A stretch of 14,003 nucleotides of DNA from Alcanivorax sp. (GCA_007135015.1 SLJS01000325.1:1-14003), one strand, 5' to 3'. Shown: positions 1 through 8,235, counted from the first letter of the stretch. Notes: generated by a model from the letters alone, not told the origin. Numbers and translations are program-made.

Positions 1-933
1 GTACGGCCGGAATGGACCCTGGGCCAGGCGCTTGCTCATGTCCGTAATTGCGGCGAGAACGAGGACACCATCAATACCATCTATGTCACCGACCGGCGGG
101 GGCAACTGGTGGGCACGGTGGGTCTCAAGCGCCTGGTGCTCGGCGATCCCGACGACCGGGTGGAGAACCTGGTTGCCGGTCCCATGGTCACCATCCACGG
201 CGGCGAGGACCGGGAAGAGGCCGCTCGCCTCATTCAGCACTACGACATTACCGCCCTGCCGGTGGTCGACCCCCGGGGAGCGCTGCTCGGTGTGGTCACC
301 GTCGACGACGTCATGGACGTGGTCGAGGAGGAGACCACCGAGGACTTCCAGAAGATCGGTGGCATGGGCGTGCTGAATCTCAGCCTGCGCGATGCCAGCC
401 TGGCCACCCTGTTCAAGAAGCGGGCCGGCTGGCTGGTCCTGCTGGTCTTCGTGAACATGTTTGCCGGGGAGATCATCGGCGCCTACGAGAATGCGATCGA
501 GGGACTCTTCGTGCTGATGACGTTCCTGCCGCTGGTGGTGGACAGCGGTGGCAACGCCGGCACCCAATCCGCCACGCTGATGGTTCGGGCTCTTGCCACC
601 GGCGACGTGAAGATCGGGGACTGGCTGAAACTGCTTGGCAAGGAGCTCGGGGTCGCGGCGGCCCTGGGCGCGACCATGGCCATCGCGGTATTCATGGTGG
701 CCTATTTCTGGCGCGCCGAAGGCGTCTTTGATGTATCCATGGTTATCGCGCTCGGCATGGTCGGCGTGGTGGTGGTGGGCTCGCTGGTGGGCATGCTGCT
801 GCCTTTCGTGCTGGCCCGGTTCAACCTGGACCCGGCCACCGCCAGCGCCCCGCTGATCACTTCCGTTGCGGACCTGGCGGGTATTGCCATGTACTTCGGG
901 ATCGCGGCGATGCTGCTCGGTTTGACGGTATAG
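1..933 (+). CDS. mgtE: Magnesium transporter MgtE, C-terminal part (5' end outside window)
   Basis: Inner-membrane Mg2+ channel/transporter. Frame 1 is open from the first base to the TAG at 931-933, giving 310 residues of the C-terminal part; an internal ATG at 109 is not the real start because coding sequence continues upstream. The fragment begins inside the first CBS domain (VYVTD-like and GTVGLKRLVL stretches) and continues through a second CBS domain (ITALPVVDPRGALLGVVTVDDVMDVVEEE, about residues 79-108), which in this family forms the cytosolic Mg2+ sensor. A hydrophobic domain follows, with the family-typical GGNAGTQ near residues 183-189 and a last helix carrying DPATASAPL followed by an Asp at residue 291, which corresponds to the pore aspartate known from MgtE structures. 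The missing N-terminal domain should lie upstream of base 1. The stop codon directly abuts repeat copy 1. Confidence 0.95.
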   Translation, partial: VRPEWTLGQALAHVRNCGENEDTINTIYVTDRRGQLVGTVGLKRLVLGDPDDRVENLVAGPMVTIHGGEDREEAARLIQHYDITALPVVDPRGALLGVVTVDDVMDVVEEETTEDFQKIGGMGVLNLSLRDASLATLFKKRAGWLVLLVFVNMFAGEIIGAYENAIEGLFVLMTFLPLVVDSGGNAGTQSATLMVRALATGDVKIGDWLKLLGKELGVAAALGATMAIAVFMVAYFWRAEGVFDVSMVIALGMVGVVVVGSLVGMLLPFVLARFNLDPATASAPLITSVADLAGIAMYFGIAAMLLGLTV

Positions 934-960
934 GAGCACGCAGCGCGTTGCGCTGCTCCT

Positions 961-1032
961 GGCACGCTCCCTGCGGTCGCTCCCGGCACGGTCGCTGCGC
1001 GACCTTCGGGCACGTCGCCTGCGGCGACTTCC
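961..1032. repeat. Three tandem 24-bp hairpin units
   Basis: Units at 961-984, 985-1008 and 1009-1032 each start with GGCACG and end in YTCS or YTCC. Unit 2 folds as GGTCGC TGC GCGACC (990-1004). Unit 3 folds as GTCGCC TGC GGCGAC (1014-1028). The stems differ but remain paired while the loop stays TGC. Unit 1 keeps the length but its stem is poor. Units are contiguous, with no spacers. Confidence 0.85.
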
Positions 1033-1073
1033 AGTGGTGCCACCCTGGGCCCCTTGCCGGGAATCGGGGCCTG

Positions 1074-1098
1074 TTCGCGCTGCAAGCAGCGCTCCTAC
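1074..1098 (-). repeat. REP-like palindrome (GTAGGAGC head)
   Basis: On the minus strand a GTAGGAGC head runs into a perfect 7-bp stem GCGCTGC TT GCAGCGC and then GAA. This layout, a GTAG-type tetranucleotide next to an imperfect palindrome, is that of repetitive extragenic palindromes mobilised by REP-associated tyrosine transposases (RAYT) in Pseudomonas and relatives. No RAYT gene is present in the window, so family membership is inferred from form only. Confidence 0.6.
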
Positions 1099-1175
1099 GG
1101 GTGCCATAGCCCCCTTTGCAGGAGGCCCGGGAAGGCAGTGCTTCTCCGCCGACCGACAACCGCCAACCGACCACC

Positions 1176-1195
1176 AACGCCCCGAAAGGGGCGTT
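1176..1195. repeat. Perfect 8-bp stem-loop with GAAA loop
   Basis: AACGCCCC GAAA GGGGCGTT forms a perfect 8-bp stem with a GAAA tetraloop. No T-run follows on either strand, so it is not a standard intrinsic terminator. The same stem with loop GAA recurs at 2130-2148 in copy 2. Confidence 0.75.
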
Positions 1196-1224
1196 CCTCG
1201 CCACTGCGCCCCTCAGGGATAGTA

Positions 1225-1243
1225 CAAACATTGACAATGTTTG
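1225..1243. promoter_or_regulatory. Candidate ParD operator palindrome
   Basis: CAAACATT GAC AATGTTTG is a perfect 8-bp inverted repeat with a 3-bp spacer. It lies 51 bp before the parD start and contains the whole -35 box of the parDE promoter. Ribbon-helix-helix antitoxins such as ParD bind short palindromes in their own promoters, so this is the obvious autoregulation site; binding itself is inferred. Confidence 0.7.
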
Positions 1244-1260
1244 CGGGCCGGCCCTAGCAT
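1231..1260 (+). promoter_or_regulatory. parDE sigma70-type promoter
   Basis: A perfect -35 TTGACA (1231-1236), an 18-bp spacer and a -10 TAGCAT (1255-1260, 4 of 6). Transcription would start near 1267. This gives a leader of about 27 nt to the parD ATG at 1294 and argues against the upstream ATG at 1267, which would sit at the transcript end. Confidence 0.65.
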
Positions 1261-1293
1261 CCTTGTATGGGAATTCTTTTCCTGGAGCTGATC

Positions 1294-1551
1294 ATGCATG
1301 TATCCCTGACCCCCGAGCTGGAGTCTCGTGTCAAGGCGAAGGTTGAAAGTGGCCTGTACAACAATGCCAGCGAAGTCATCCGTGAAGCACTCCGGTTCAT
1401 GGATACCCACGAAGACTGGATCCACGAAGTGAAGATGGCTCATCTGCGGGAACAGTTGAAAGTGGGCGTTGACCAGCTGAACCACGGCGAGGGTATAGCA
1501 GTTGAATCCAGAGCTGCTCTGGATGCCCTGTTTGACGATGTCAGGCGCTAA
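1294..1551 (+). CDS. parD: ParD-family antitoxin (ribbon-helix-helix)
   Basis: Antitoxin of a type II toxin-antitoxin pair: it neutralises the ParE toxin encoded next door and represses its own operon. The 85-residue protein starts MHVSLTPELESRVKAKVESG and continues with YNNASEVIREALR, the signature of the ParD/CC2985 family. The N-terminal strand and two helices form the DNA-binding ribbon-helix-helix, and the acidic C-terminal half (about residues 45-85) would wrap the toxin. I chose the ATG at 1294 because GGAG sits 6 nt upstream (1284-1287) and the family's N-terminus starts there; the in-frame ATG at 1267 would add nine residues and has no leader. The stop is 6 nt before the toxin start, so the two are translationally linked. 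Base composition is visibly less GC-rich than in the flanking core genes. Confidence 0.92.
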   Translation: MHVSLTPELESRVKAKVESGLYNNASEVIREALRFMDTHEDWIHEVKMAHLREQLKVGVDQLNHGEGIAVESRAALDALFDDVRR

Positions 1552-1557
1552 AATGCC

Positions 1558-1866
1558 ATGTCGGTTTATTGGCTCGTCATTGCACCGGCTGCCAGGAATG
1601 ACCTCAAGGACATCTACCAATATGGTCTGCTTCACTGGGGACAGAGCCAGTCAGACCATTATCTGGAAACCATCAAGGATCAATTCTGGTCACTGACTGA
1701 ACAGCCGCTATTGGGCATCGAACGTCCCGAACTCTTTCCCGAAGGCAGAAGCCTGCCTGTCCAGAGCCATACAGTGTTTTACCGGGTTGCCGCCAATCGA
1801 ATTGAAATTGTACGGGTACTGCATGGCCGCCAGGACCCCGAACGCCATTTGCGGGGGCAAAAGTAG
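1558..1866 (+). CDS. parE: ParE/RelE-superfamily toxin
   Basis: Toxin partner of the upstream antitoxin, 102 residues, the usual ParE size. The sequence has the family pattern: an N-terminal strand (VYWLVIAPAARNDL), two helices (DIYQYGLLHWG... and HYLETIKDQFWSL), then strands with SLPVQSHTVFYRV and the hallmark NRIEIVRVLHGRQDPERHL. Characterised ParE proteins inhibit DNA gyrase, whereas RelE relatives cleave mRNA on ribosomes; the ParD partner favours the ParE type, but the target cannot be proven from sequence. The ATG at 1558 follows the parD TAA by 6 nt. A hand count over 1621-1680 gives about 48% GC, lower than the neighbouring operons, in line with horizontal acquisition. The frame is intact, with no stop or frameshift. 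Confidence 0.92.
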   Translation: MSVYWLVIAPAARNDLKDIYQYGLLHWGQSQSDHYLETIKDQFWSLTEQPLLGIERPELFPEGRSLPVQSHTVFYRVAANRIEIVRVLHGRQDPERHLRGQK

Positions 1867-1949
1867 AATGGGAAAGACCGTCGCGCTTCGGGCCGGTTGG
1901 CAGTGATCGGTACTCACCAGATGAGCACGCAGCTCGTGGCGCTGCTTCC

Positions 1950-1997
1950 AGCACGGTCGCTGCGCGACCTTCGGGCACGTCGCCTTCGGCGACTTCC
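1950..1997. repeat. Two tandem 24-bp hairpin units in copy 2
   Basis: Units at 1950-1973 and 1974-1997 match units 2 and 3 of copy 1; the counterpart of unit 1 is absent. The second unit reads GTCGCC TTC GGCGAC, so its only internal change from copy 1 is in the loop, where it creates a C(TTCG)G tetraloop and leaves the stem intact. Confidence 0.8.
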
Positions 1998-2041
1998 AGT
2001 GGTGCCATCCTGGTGGGCCCCTTGCCGGGAATCGGGGCCTG

Positions 2042-2066
2042 TTCGCGCTGCAAGCAGCGCTCCTGC
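2042..2066 (-). repeat. REP-like palindrome, copy 2
   Basis: Same 7-bp stem GCGCTGC TT GCAGCGC as at 1074-1098. The head reads GCAGGAGC instead of GTAGGAGC, a single-base difference in the head tetranucleotide. Confidence 0.6.
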
Positions 2067-2172
2067 GGGTGCCATAGCCCCCTTTGCAGGAGGCCCGGGA
2101 AGGCAGTGCTTCTCCGCCGACCGACCACCAACGCCCCGAAGGGGCGTTCCTCGCCACTCGCCTCTCGCCACT

Positions 2173-2189
2173 GCGCCCCGAAGGGGCGC
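2173..2189 (-). terminator. Stem-loop at the 3' end of glmS (candidate terminator)
   Basis: Starting immediately after the glmS TAG, GCGCCCC TTC GGGGCGC forms a perfect 7-bp GC stem on the minus strand; read on RNA it is a very stable C(UUCG)G-capped hairpin. A second hairpin (2130-2148) follows 24 bp later. Neither has a U-tract, so they may stabilise the 3' end or aid termination rather than act as a standard intrinsic terminator. Confidence 0.4.
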
Positions 2190-4019
<1,830 letters not shown>

Positions 4020-4025
4020 TACGCG

Positions 4026-5387
4026 TCAGTCCTTGTTCTCTGGCCGTTTCCAGCCGGAAATGTTGCGTTGCCGGCCCCGTGCGACGCCCAGTTCCCCGGC
4101 GGCCACATCCCGGGTGATCACGCTGCCGGCGCCGACGGTGGCGCCCTTGCCCACATGCACCGGAGCAACGAGGGAACTGTTGGAGCCGATAAAGACCCCG
4201 TCTTCCAGTTCGGTGGCGGATTTGTTCACACCGTCATAATTGCAGGTAATGGTCCCCGCGCCCACATTCACATCGCGGCCAATGCGGGTGTCTCCGGCGT
4301 AGGTCAGGTGGTTGAGCTTGCTGCCCGGCCCGACATAGGTATTCTTGGTTTCCACGAAGTTGCCCACCCGGGCCGACTCGGCAAGCTCGGTGCCCGGACG
4401 CAGCCTGGCGAACGGCCCCACCACACAGTCCTCGCCGACCACCGCGTCCTCGAGCACGGAGTTGGCTTCCACCCGGGTGTTGGCGCCGATACGCACGTTG
4501 CGCAACAGGGTATTGGGCCCGATCCGCACACCCGAGTCGATTCGCACCTGGCCTTCCAGGATCACGTTCACATCCAGGGTCACATCGCTGGCACACTCGA
4601 GCGTACCACGGATGTCCACGCGGGCCGGATCCAGCAGGGTCACGCCCTGGCGCATCAGTGTCTCGGCCTGGTGGCGCTGCCAGATTCGCTCGAGGCGTGC
4701 CAGCTGGACCCGGTCGTTAATGCCGTCGACTTCCCATTCGTGATCCGGCCGGGCAGTCTCGATGGTCATGCCGGCTTCGGCGGCCATGGCGATGACATCG
4801 GTCAGGTAGTACTCGCCCTGGGCATTGGCGCTCGACAGGCGCGGCAGGGCTTCGGCCAGCAGGCTCCGTGGCAGCGCGAGAATGCCGGTGTTGATCTCGC
4901 GGATGGCAAGCTCTTCCGCCGTGGCGTCCTTTTGCTCCACGTTGCGCTGAACCTTTCCGTCGGCATCCCGAACGATTCGCCCGTAGCCGGAGGGATCGTC
5001 CATCTCCAGTGTCATGAGCGCGATCCGGTTCTCGTCGACAAGCTCGACGAACGCCTTCAGCGTCTCCGGGCGAGTCAGGGGTACATCGCCGTAGAGCACC
5101 AGAACGCGGCTTTCTTCGATGACCGGCAGCGCCTGGCCCACTGCATGGCCAGTGCCGAGCTGCTCGGCCTGCTCCACCCAGTGGATATCGTTGCCGTCCA
5201 GTCTCTCGCGAACCTGTTCGCCGCCGTGGCCATGCACCACGCAGATACGCTGCGGCGATAGCGCACGGGCGGCATCCAGCACATGCTCAAGCATCGGACG
5301 TCCGGCAAGCGGGTGCAGGACTTTCGGCAGGCTGGAGCGCATGCGGGTGCCCTTACCGGCAGCGAGAATCACAACTGCAAGGCTCAT
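4026..5387 (-). CDS. glmU: Bifunctional N-acetylglucosamine-1-phosphate uridyltransferase / glucosamine-1-phosphate acetyltransferase
   Basis: Catalyses the last two steps to UDP-GlcNAc, in the cytosol as a trimer: acetylation of GlcN-1-P, then uridylyl transfer. The 453 residues fit the family (E. coli 456). The N-terminal pyrophosphorylase domain shows LAAGKGTRM (8-16), LPKVLH with Lys22, EQLGTGHA, LYGDVPL with the metal-binding Asp, and VDGINDR. The C-terminal left-handed beta-helix shows hexapeptide repeats, RLRPG, HLTYAGD with the catalytic His, and NVGAGTITCNYDG. The C-terminal tail is a little shorter and ends WKRPENKD. The ATG at 5387 is preceded by AGGGAGGT 8 nt upstream. It lies just after the atp terminator and is followed by glmS, the standard gammaproteobacterial order. 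Confidence 0.98.
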   Translation of the reverse strand: MSLAVVILAAGKGTRMRSSLPKVLHPLAGRPMLEHVLDAARALSPQRICVVHGHGGEQVRERLDGNDIHWVEQAEQLGTGHAVGQALPVIEESRVLVLYGDVPLTRPETLKAFVELVDENRIALMTLEMDDPSGYGRIVRDADGKVQRNVEQKDATAEELAIREINTGILALPRSLLAEALPRLSSANAQGEYYLTDVIAMAAEAGMTIETARPDHEWEVDGINDRVQLARLERIWQRHQAETLMRQGVTLLDPARVDIRGTLECASDVTLDVNVILEGQVRIDSGVRIGPNTLLRNVRIGANTRVEANSVLEDAVVGEDCVVGPFARLRPGTELAESARVGNFVETKNTYVGPGSKLNHLTYAGDTRIGRDVNVGAGTITCNYDGVNKSATELEDGVFIGSNSSLVAPVHVGKGATVGAGSVITRDVAAGELGVARGRQRNISGWKRPENKD

Positions 5388-5420
5388 TTACAGAAACCTC
5401 CCTTGGCAGCAGCCCGATGC

Positions 5421-5450
5421 AAAAAGGGGCAGCTCTCAAGCTACCCCCTT
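5421..5450 (-). terminator. Intrinsic terminator of the atp operon
   Basis: On the minus strand, 49 nt after the atpC stop, a 12-bp stem (arms 5439-5450 and 5423-5434, loop TGAG) runs into five T residues (5425-5421). Two positions pair as G-U only in the minus-strand RNA and would be A-C mismatches in plus-strand RNA, so it is built for the minus strand. It separates atpC from glmU, whose ATG is 33 nt further on. Confidence 0.88.
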
Positions 5451-5498
5451 ATGCGAGATGCGGCAATATAACAGCCAGGAGCCGGCACGTTCGCGGAA

Positions 5499-5933
5499 CT
5501 ACTTCCCGCCGCGACCGCCTTTCCTGCGCAGGTGCTCGATGGTACGCAGCTGTGCGAGCGACTCGGCAAGCTGCGCGGCGGCGGCGGAGTAATCCATGTC
5601 CTTGTTCTTGCCCTCCAGCGCCTCACGGGCCGCGACCCGGGCCGCCTCGGCGGCCTGCTCATCCATTTCCTCCACGCGCTCGGCCACGTCCGCCAGAATG
5701 GTGACTTCCTTTGGCTGCACCTCGAGGTACCCGCCGTTCACATAGAACAGCTCTTCAGTGCCATCGTCCAGCTGCACCCGCACGGGGCCCGGCTGCAGGC
5801 TGGTCAGCAGCGGCGTGTGGTGGGGCAGAATCCCCAGGTCCCCCACGGCGCCACTGGCAACCACCATGGTCACCTTGCCGGAGAACATCTCCCGCTCGGC
5901 ACTGACTATTTCACATCGCATTGTGCTGGGCAT
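5499..5933 (-). CDS. atpC: ATP synthase F1 subunit epsilon
   Basis: Part of the central stalk; it couples rotation to catalysis and inhibits ATP hydrolysis. The 144 residues fit the family (E. coli 139). The N-terminal beta-sandwich is clear (MRCEIVSAEREMFSGKV, GDLGILPHHTPLLTSLQPGPV, FYVNGGYLEVQPKEVTILADVAERVEEMD), and the helical hairpin follows (about residues 90-140, AEAARVAAREALEGK and AAAQLAESLAQLRTIEHLR). The extreme C-terminus is basic and glycine-rich (RKGGRGGK). The ATG at 5933 is chosen because GGGAGG sits 6 nt before it; the internal ATG at 5921 has no such site. It begins 17 nt after the atpD stop and is last in the operon. Confidence 0.97.
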   Translation of the reverse strand: MPSTMRCEIVSAEREMFSGKVTMVVASGAVGDLGILPHHTPLLTSLQPGPVRVQLDDGTEELFYVNGGYLEVQPKEVTILADVAERVEEMDEQAAEAARVAAREALEGKNKDMDYSAAAAQLAESLAQLRTIEHLRRKGGRGGK

Positions 5934-5950
5934 CTGTTTCCTCCCGCGGA

Positions 5951-7336
5951 TCAGGCTGCCTGCCGCGCGTTATACGCCTCCAGCACCTCTTCAATGGTGC
6001 CTTTCATGTAGAAATCCTGCTCCGGGATATGATCGTATTCCCCGTCGAGGATACCCTGGAAGCTGCGAATGGTCTCCTTCAGGGGCACGTACTTGCCGGG
6101 CGCACCGGTGAAGACTTCCGCCACGAAGAACGGCTGGGAGAGAAAACGCTCGATCTTCCGGGCCCGTGCGACTGCCAGCTTGTCGTCTTCGGAGAGTTCA
6201 TCCATGCCCAGAATGGCAATGATGTCCTTGAGTTCCTTGTAACGCTGAAGCACGGACTGCACACCCCGGGCCACATTGTAGTGTTCCTCGCCGATGATCA
6301 GCGGGTCCAGCTGCCGGGAAGTGGAGTCCAGCGGATCAATGGCGGGATAGATCCCCTTCGCGGCGATATCCCGGCTCAGTACCACCGTTGCGTCCAGGTG
6401 GGCGAAGGTGGTGGCCGGCGAGGGGTCGGTCAGGTCGTCCGCCGGCACATAGACCGCCTGAATCGAGGTAATGGAACCGGTCTTGGTGGAAGTAATCCGT
6501 TCCTGGAGTACACCCATCTCTTCGGCCAGGGTCGGCTGATAGCCCACCGCCGACGGCATTCGCCCGAGCAGTGCCGATACTTCCTGCCCGGCCAGGGTGT
6601 AGCGGTAGATGTTGTCGATGAACAGCAGAACGTCACGGCCCTCGTCCCGGAACTTCTCGGCCATGGTCAGGCCGGTCAGGGCCACACGCAGGCGGTTGCC
6701 CGGCGGTTCGTTCATCTGGCCATACACCAGCGACACCTTGTCGAGAACGTTGGAATCCTTCATCTCGTGGTAGAAGTCGTTACCCTCACGAGTACGCTCC
6801 CCCACGCCCGCGAACACCGAGTAGCCGGAGTGCTCAATGGCGATATTGCGGATCAGTTCCATCATGTTCACGGTCTTGCCCACGCCGGCGCCGCCAAAGA
6901 GGCCGACCTTGCCGCCCTTGGCAAAGGGGCAGACCAGATCGATCACCTTGATGCCGGTTTCCAGCAGCTCGTTGCTCACCGCCTGCTCGGCGTAGGTGGG
7001 CGCCTTGCGGTGGATGGGCATGCGCTCCTTCTCACCGATATCGCCGGCCTCGTCGATGGGCTCGCCAAGGACGTTCATGATCCGGCCAAGCGTCTCCGCA
7101 CCCACGGGCACGCTGATGGGCTCGCCGGTATTGTCCACATCGAGCCCGCGACTGAGACCTTCGGTGGAACCCATGGCAATGGTGCGCACAATGCCGTCGC
7201 CCAGCTGCTGCTGGACTTCCAGTACCGTGTCCTTGTCCTTTACCTTCAGGGCGTCATATACCGAGGGCACGCTGTCGCGCGCGAACTCGACGTCAATCAC
7301 GGCGCCAATGATCTGAACAATACGACCGCTACTCAT
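5951..7336 (-). CDS. atpD: ATP synthase F1 subunit beta
   Basis: Catalytic subunit of F1. With the ATG at 7336 it has 461 residues, against 460 in E. coli. That start is preceded by AGGAGA with about 7 nt spacing and gives MSSGRIVQIIGAVIDVEF, the family N-terminus. An in-frame ATG at 7354 would add six residues but lies on the far side of that ribosome binding site. Motifs: P-loop GGAGVGKT (148-155), the catalytic Glu180 in GVGERTREGNDFYHE, Walker B DVLLFIDNIYRYTLAG (235-250), and PSAVGYQPTLAEEMG. The C-terminal DELSEED loop reads DELSEDD (379-385), a conservative change. It lies between atpG and atpC. Confidence 0.98.
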   Translation of the reverse strand: MSSGRIVQIIGAVIDVEFARDSVPSVYDALKVKDKDTVLEVQQQLGDGIVRTIAMGSTEGLSRGLDVDNTGEPISVPVGAETLGRIMNVLGEPIDEAGDIGEKERMPIHRKAPTYAEQAVSNELLETGIKVIDLVCPFAKGGKVGLFGGAGVGKTVNMMELIRNIAIEHSGYSVFAGVGERTREGNDFYHEMKDSNVLDKVSLVYGQMNEPPGNRLRVALTGLTMAEKFRDEGRDVLLFIDNIYRYTLAGQEVSALLGRMPSAVGYQPTLAEEMGVLQERITSTKTGSITSIQAVYVPADDLTDPSPATTFAHLDATVVLSRDIAAKGIYPAIDPLDSTSRQLDPLIIGEEHYNVARGVQSVLQRYKELKDIIAILGMDELSEDDKLAVARARKIERFLSQPFFVAEVFTGAPGKYVPLKETIRSFQGILDGEYDHIPEQDFYMKGTIEEVLEAYNARQAA

Positions 7337-7368
7337 GCTGCTTTCTCCTGACATTCGTTGTGCCCGCG

Positions 7369-8235
7369 CTATACCGCGGCGGCACCACTGACAATTTCGG
7401 AAATCTCCTGGGTGATGGCTGCCTGGCGCTCCTTGTTGTAGATGAGCTCCAGTTCGTCAATCAGGTTGCCGGCATTGTCCGTTGCCGCCTTCATGGCCAC
7501 CATTCGCGCGGCCTGCTCGCAGGCCTTGTTTTCCACCACGCTCTGGTACACCTGGCTTTCGATAAACCGGGTCAGCAGCCCGTCCACCAGGCCTTCCGGC
7601 GTGGGCTCGTAGATATAATCCCAGCGGAACTGGGTGTCGCGATCGTCCTCGGCCGGCGGCAAGGGCAGCAGCTGATGGACGACGGGCTGCTGGGTCATGG
7701 TGTTGACGAACTCGTTGTAGACCACGTAAACCCGATCCAGCGTTCCTTCCTTGAACGCGTCCAGTACCACATGGATGTTACCCACCAGGTCCACGACGCT
7801 GGGCGCGTCCTCGAGCCCGGTGGTCGATGCCACCACGTTGCCGCCGACGCTGCGGAAGAAGCTCAGCGCCTTGTTGCCGATTACGCAGTAATCGATCTCT
7901 ACGCCTTCTTTCTGCCAGTGCTTGTTCTCGCGGATGACCCGCTTGAACAGATTGCCGTTGAGACCACCACAGAGCCCGCGGTCGGAGGACACGACGATAT
8001 AGGCGACCCGTTTTACTTCCTCGCGCTCCTGGAGATAGGGGTGCTCGTAATCCTGGGCCGCGCCGGCCATGTGCGCCACCACCTGACGGATGCGGGTCGC
8101 ATAGGGCTTGGATTCGGCCATGCGCTGATTTGCCTTGCGCATCTTGCTCGCCGCCACCATCTCCATGGCACCCGTGATCTTGCGGGTGTTCTGGATGCTG
8201 GAGATCTTGGTGCGTATCTCTTTTCCGCCTGCCAT
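7369..8235 (-). CDS. atpG: ATP synthase F1 subunit gamma
   Basis: Rotor shaft turning inside the alpha3beta3 ring. It has 288 residues (E. coli 287). Both ends match the family and form the coiled coil: the N-terminus MAGGKEIRTKISSIQNTRKI followed by TGAMEMVAASKMRKA, and the C-terminus MVAMKAATDNAGNLIDELELIYNKERQAAITQEISEIVSGAAAV. The middle holds the Rossmann-like domain with SSDRGLCGGLN. GAGGGG lies about 8 nt before the ATG. A 65-nt gap separates it from atpA, the longest spacing between F1 genes here. Confidence 0.98.
   Translation of the reverse strand: MAGGKEIRTKISSIQNTRKITGAMEMVAASKMRKANQRMAESKPYATRIRQVVAHMAGAAQDYEHPYLQEREEVKRVAYIVVSSDRGLCGGLNGNLFKRVIRENKHWQKEGVEIDYCVIGNKALSFFRSVGGNVVASTTGLEDAPSVVDLVGNIHVVLDAFKEGTLDRVYVVYNEFVNTMTQQPVVHQLLPLPPAEDDRDTQFRWDYIYEPTPEGLVDGLLTRFIESQVYQSVVENKACEQAARMVAMKAATDNAGNLIDELELIYNKERQAAITQEISEIVSGAAAV

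Larger units (their letters stand above)
934..1211. repeat. Direct repeat copy 1, hairpin-rich REP-like element upstream of parDE
   Basis: About 278 bp that recur, nearly identical, at 1923-2179. From the left it holds a hairpin next to the mgtE stop (CAGCGC GTT GCGCTG, 941-955), three tandem 24-bp units (961-1032), a GGCCCC/GGGGCC inverted repeat (1048-1071), a REP-like palindrome (1074-1098), a unique stretch, and a stem-loop AACGCCCC GAAA GGGGCGTT (1176-1195). Against copy 2 it has one extra 24-bp unit and an extra 12 bp around 1157-1170. The longest gap-free shared runs are about 47 and 59 bp. It codes for nothing convincing. Together with the parDE promoter it fills the gap between mgtE and parD. 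Confidence 0.93.
1923..2179. repeat. Direct repeat copy 2, hairpin-rich REP-like element between parE and glmS
   Basis: Second copy of the element at 934-1211, in the same orientation, offset by about 989 bp. It has two 24-bp units instead of three, lacks 12 bp present in copy 1, and carries an added CGCCACTCGCCTCT-type duplication near 2152-2170. Beyond the shared part, a further hairpin (2173-2189) runs up to the glmS stop codon. Together with 1867-1922 (unique sequence in which I see nothing) this accounts for the gap between parE and glmS. Confidence 0.93.

Noticed and set aside
961..1032. Possible CRISPR array
   Set aside because: The 24-bp units are contiguous, with no unique spacers and no cas gene nearby; they are tandem hairpins.
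934..2189. Insertion sequence or composite transposon
   Set aside because: There is no transposase frame, the repeats are direct without clear terminal inverted ends, and I could not find a target-site duplication. A recombination-prone repeat pair fits better.
5921..7351. A 476-residue open frame on the plus strand opposite atpD
   Set aside because: It exactly mirrors atpD and has no independent motif or ribosome binding site. The same reasoning applies to the frames opposite atpG (7360-8391) and atpA (9183-10181).
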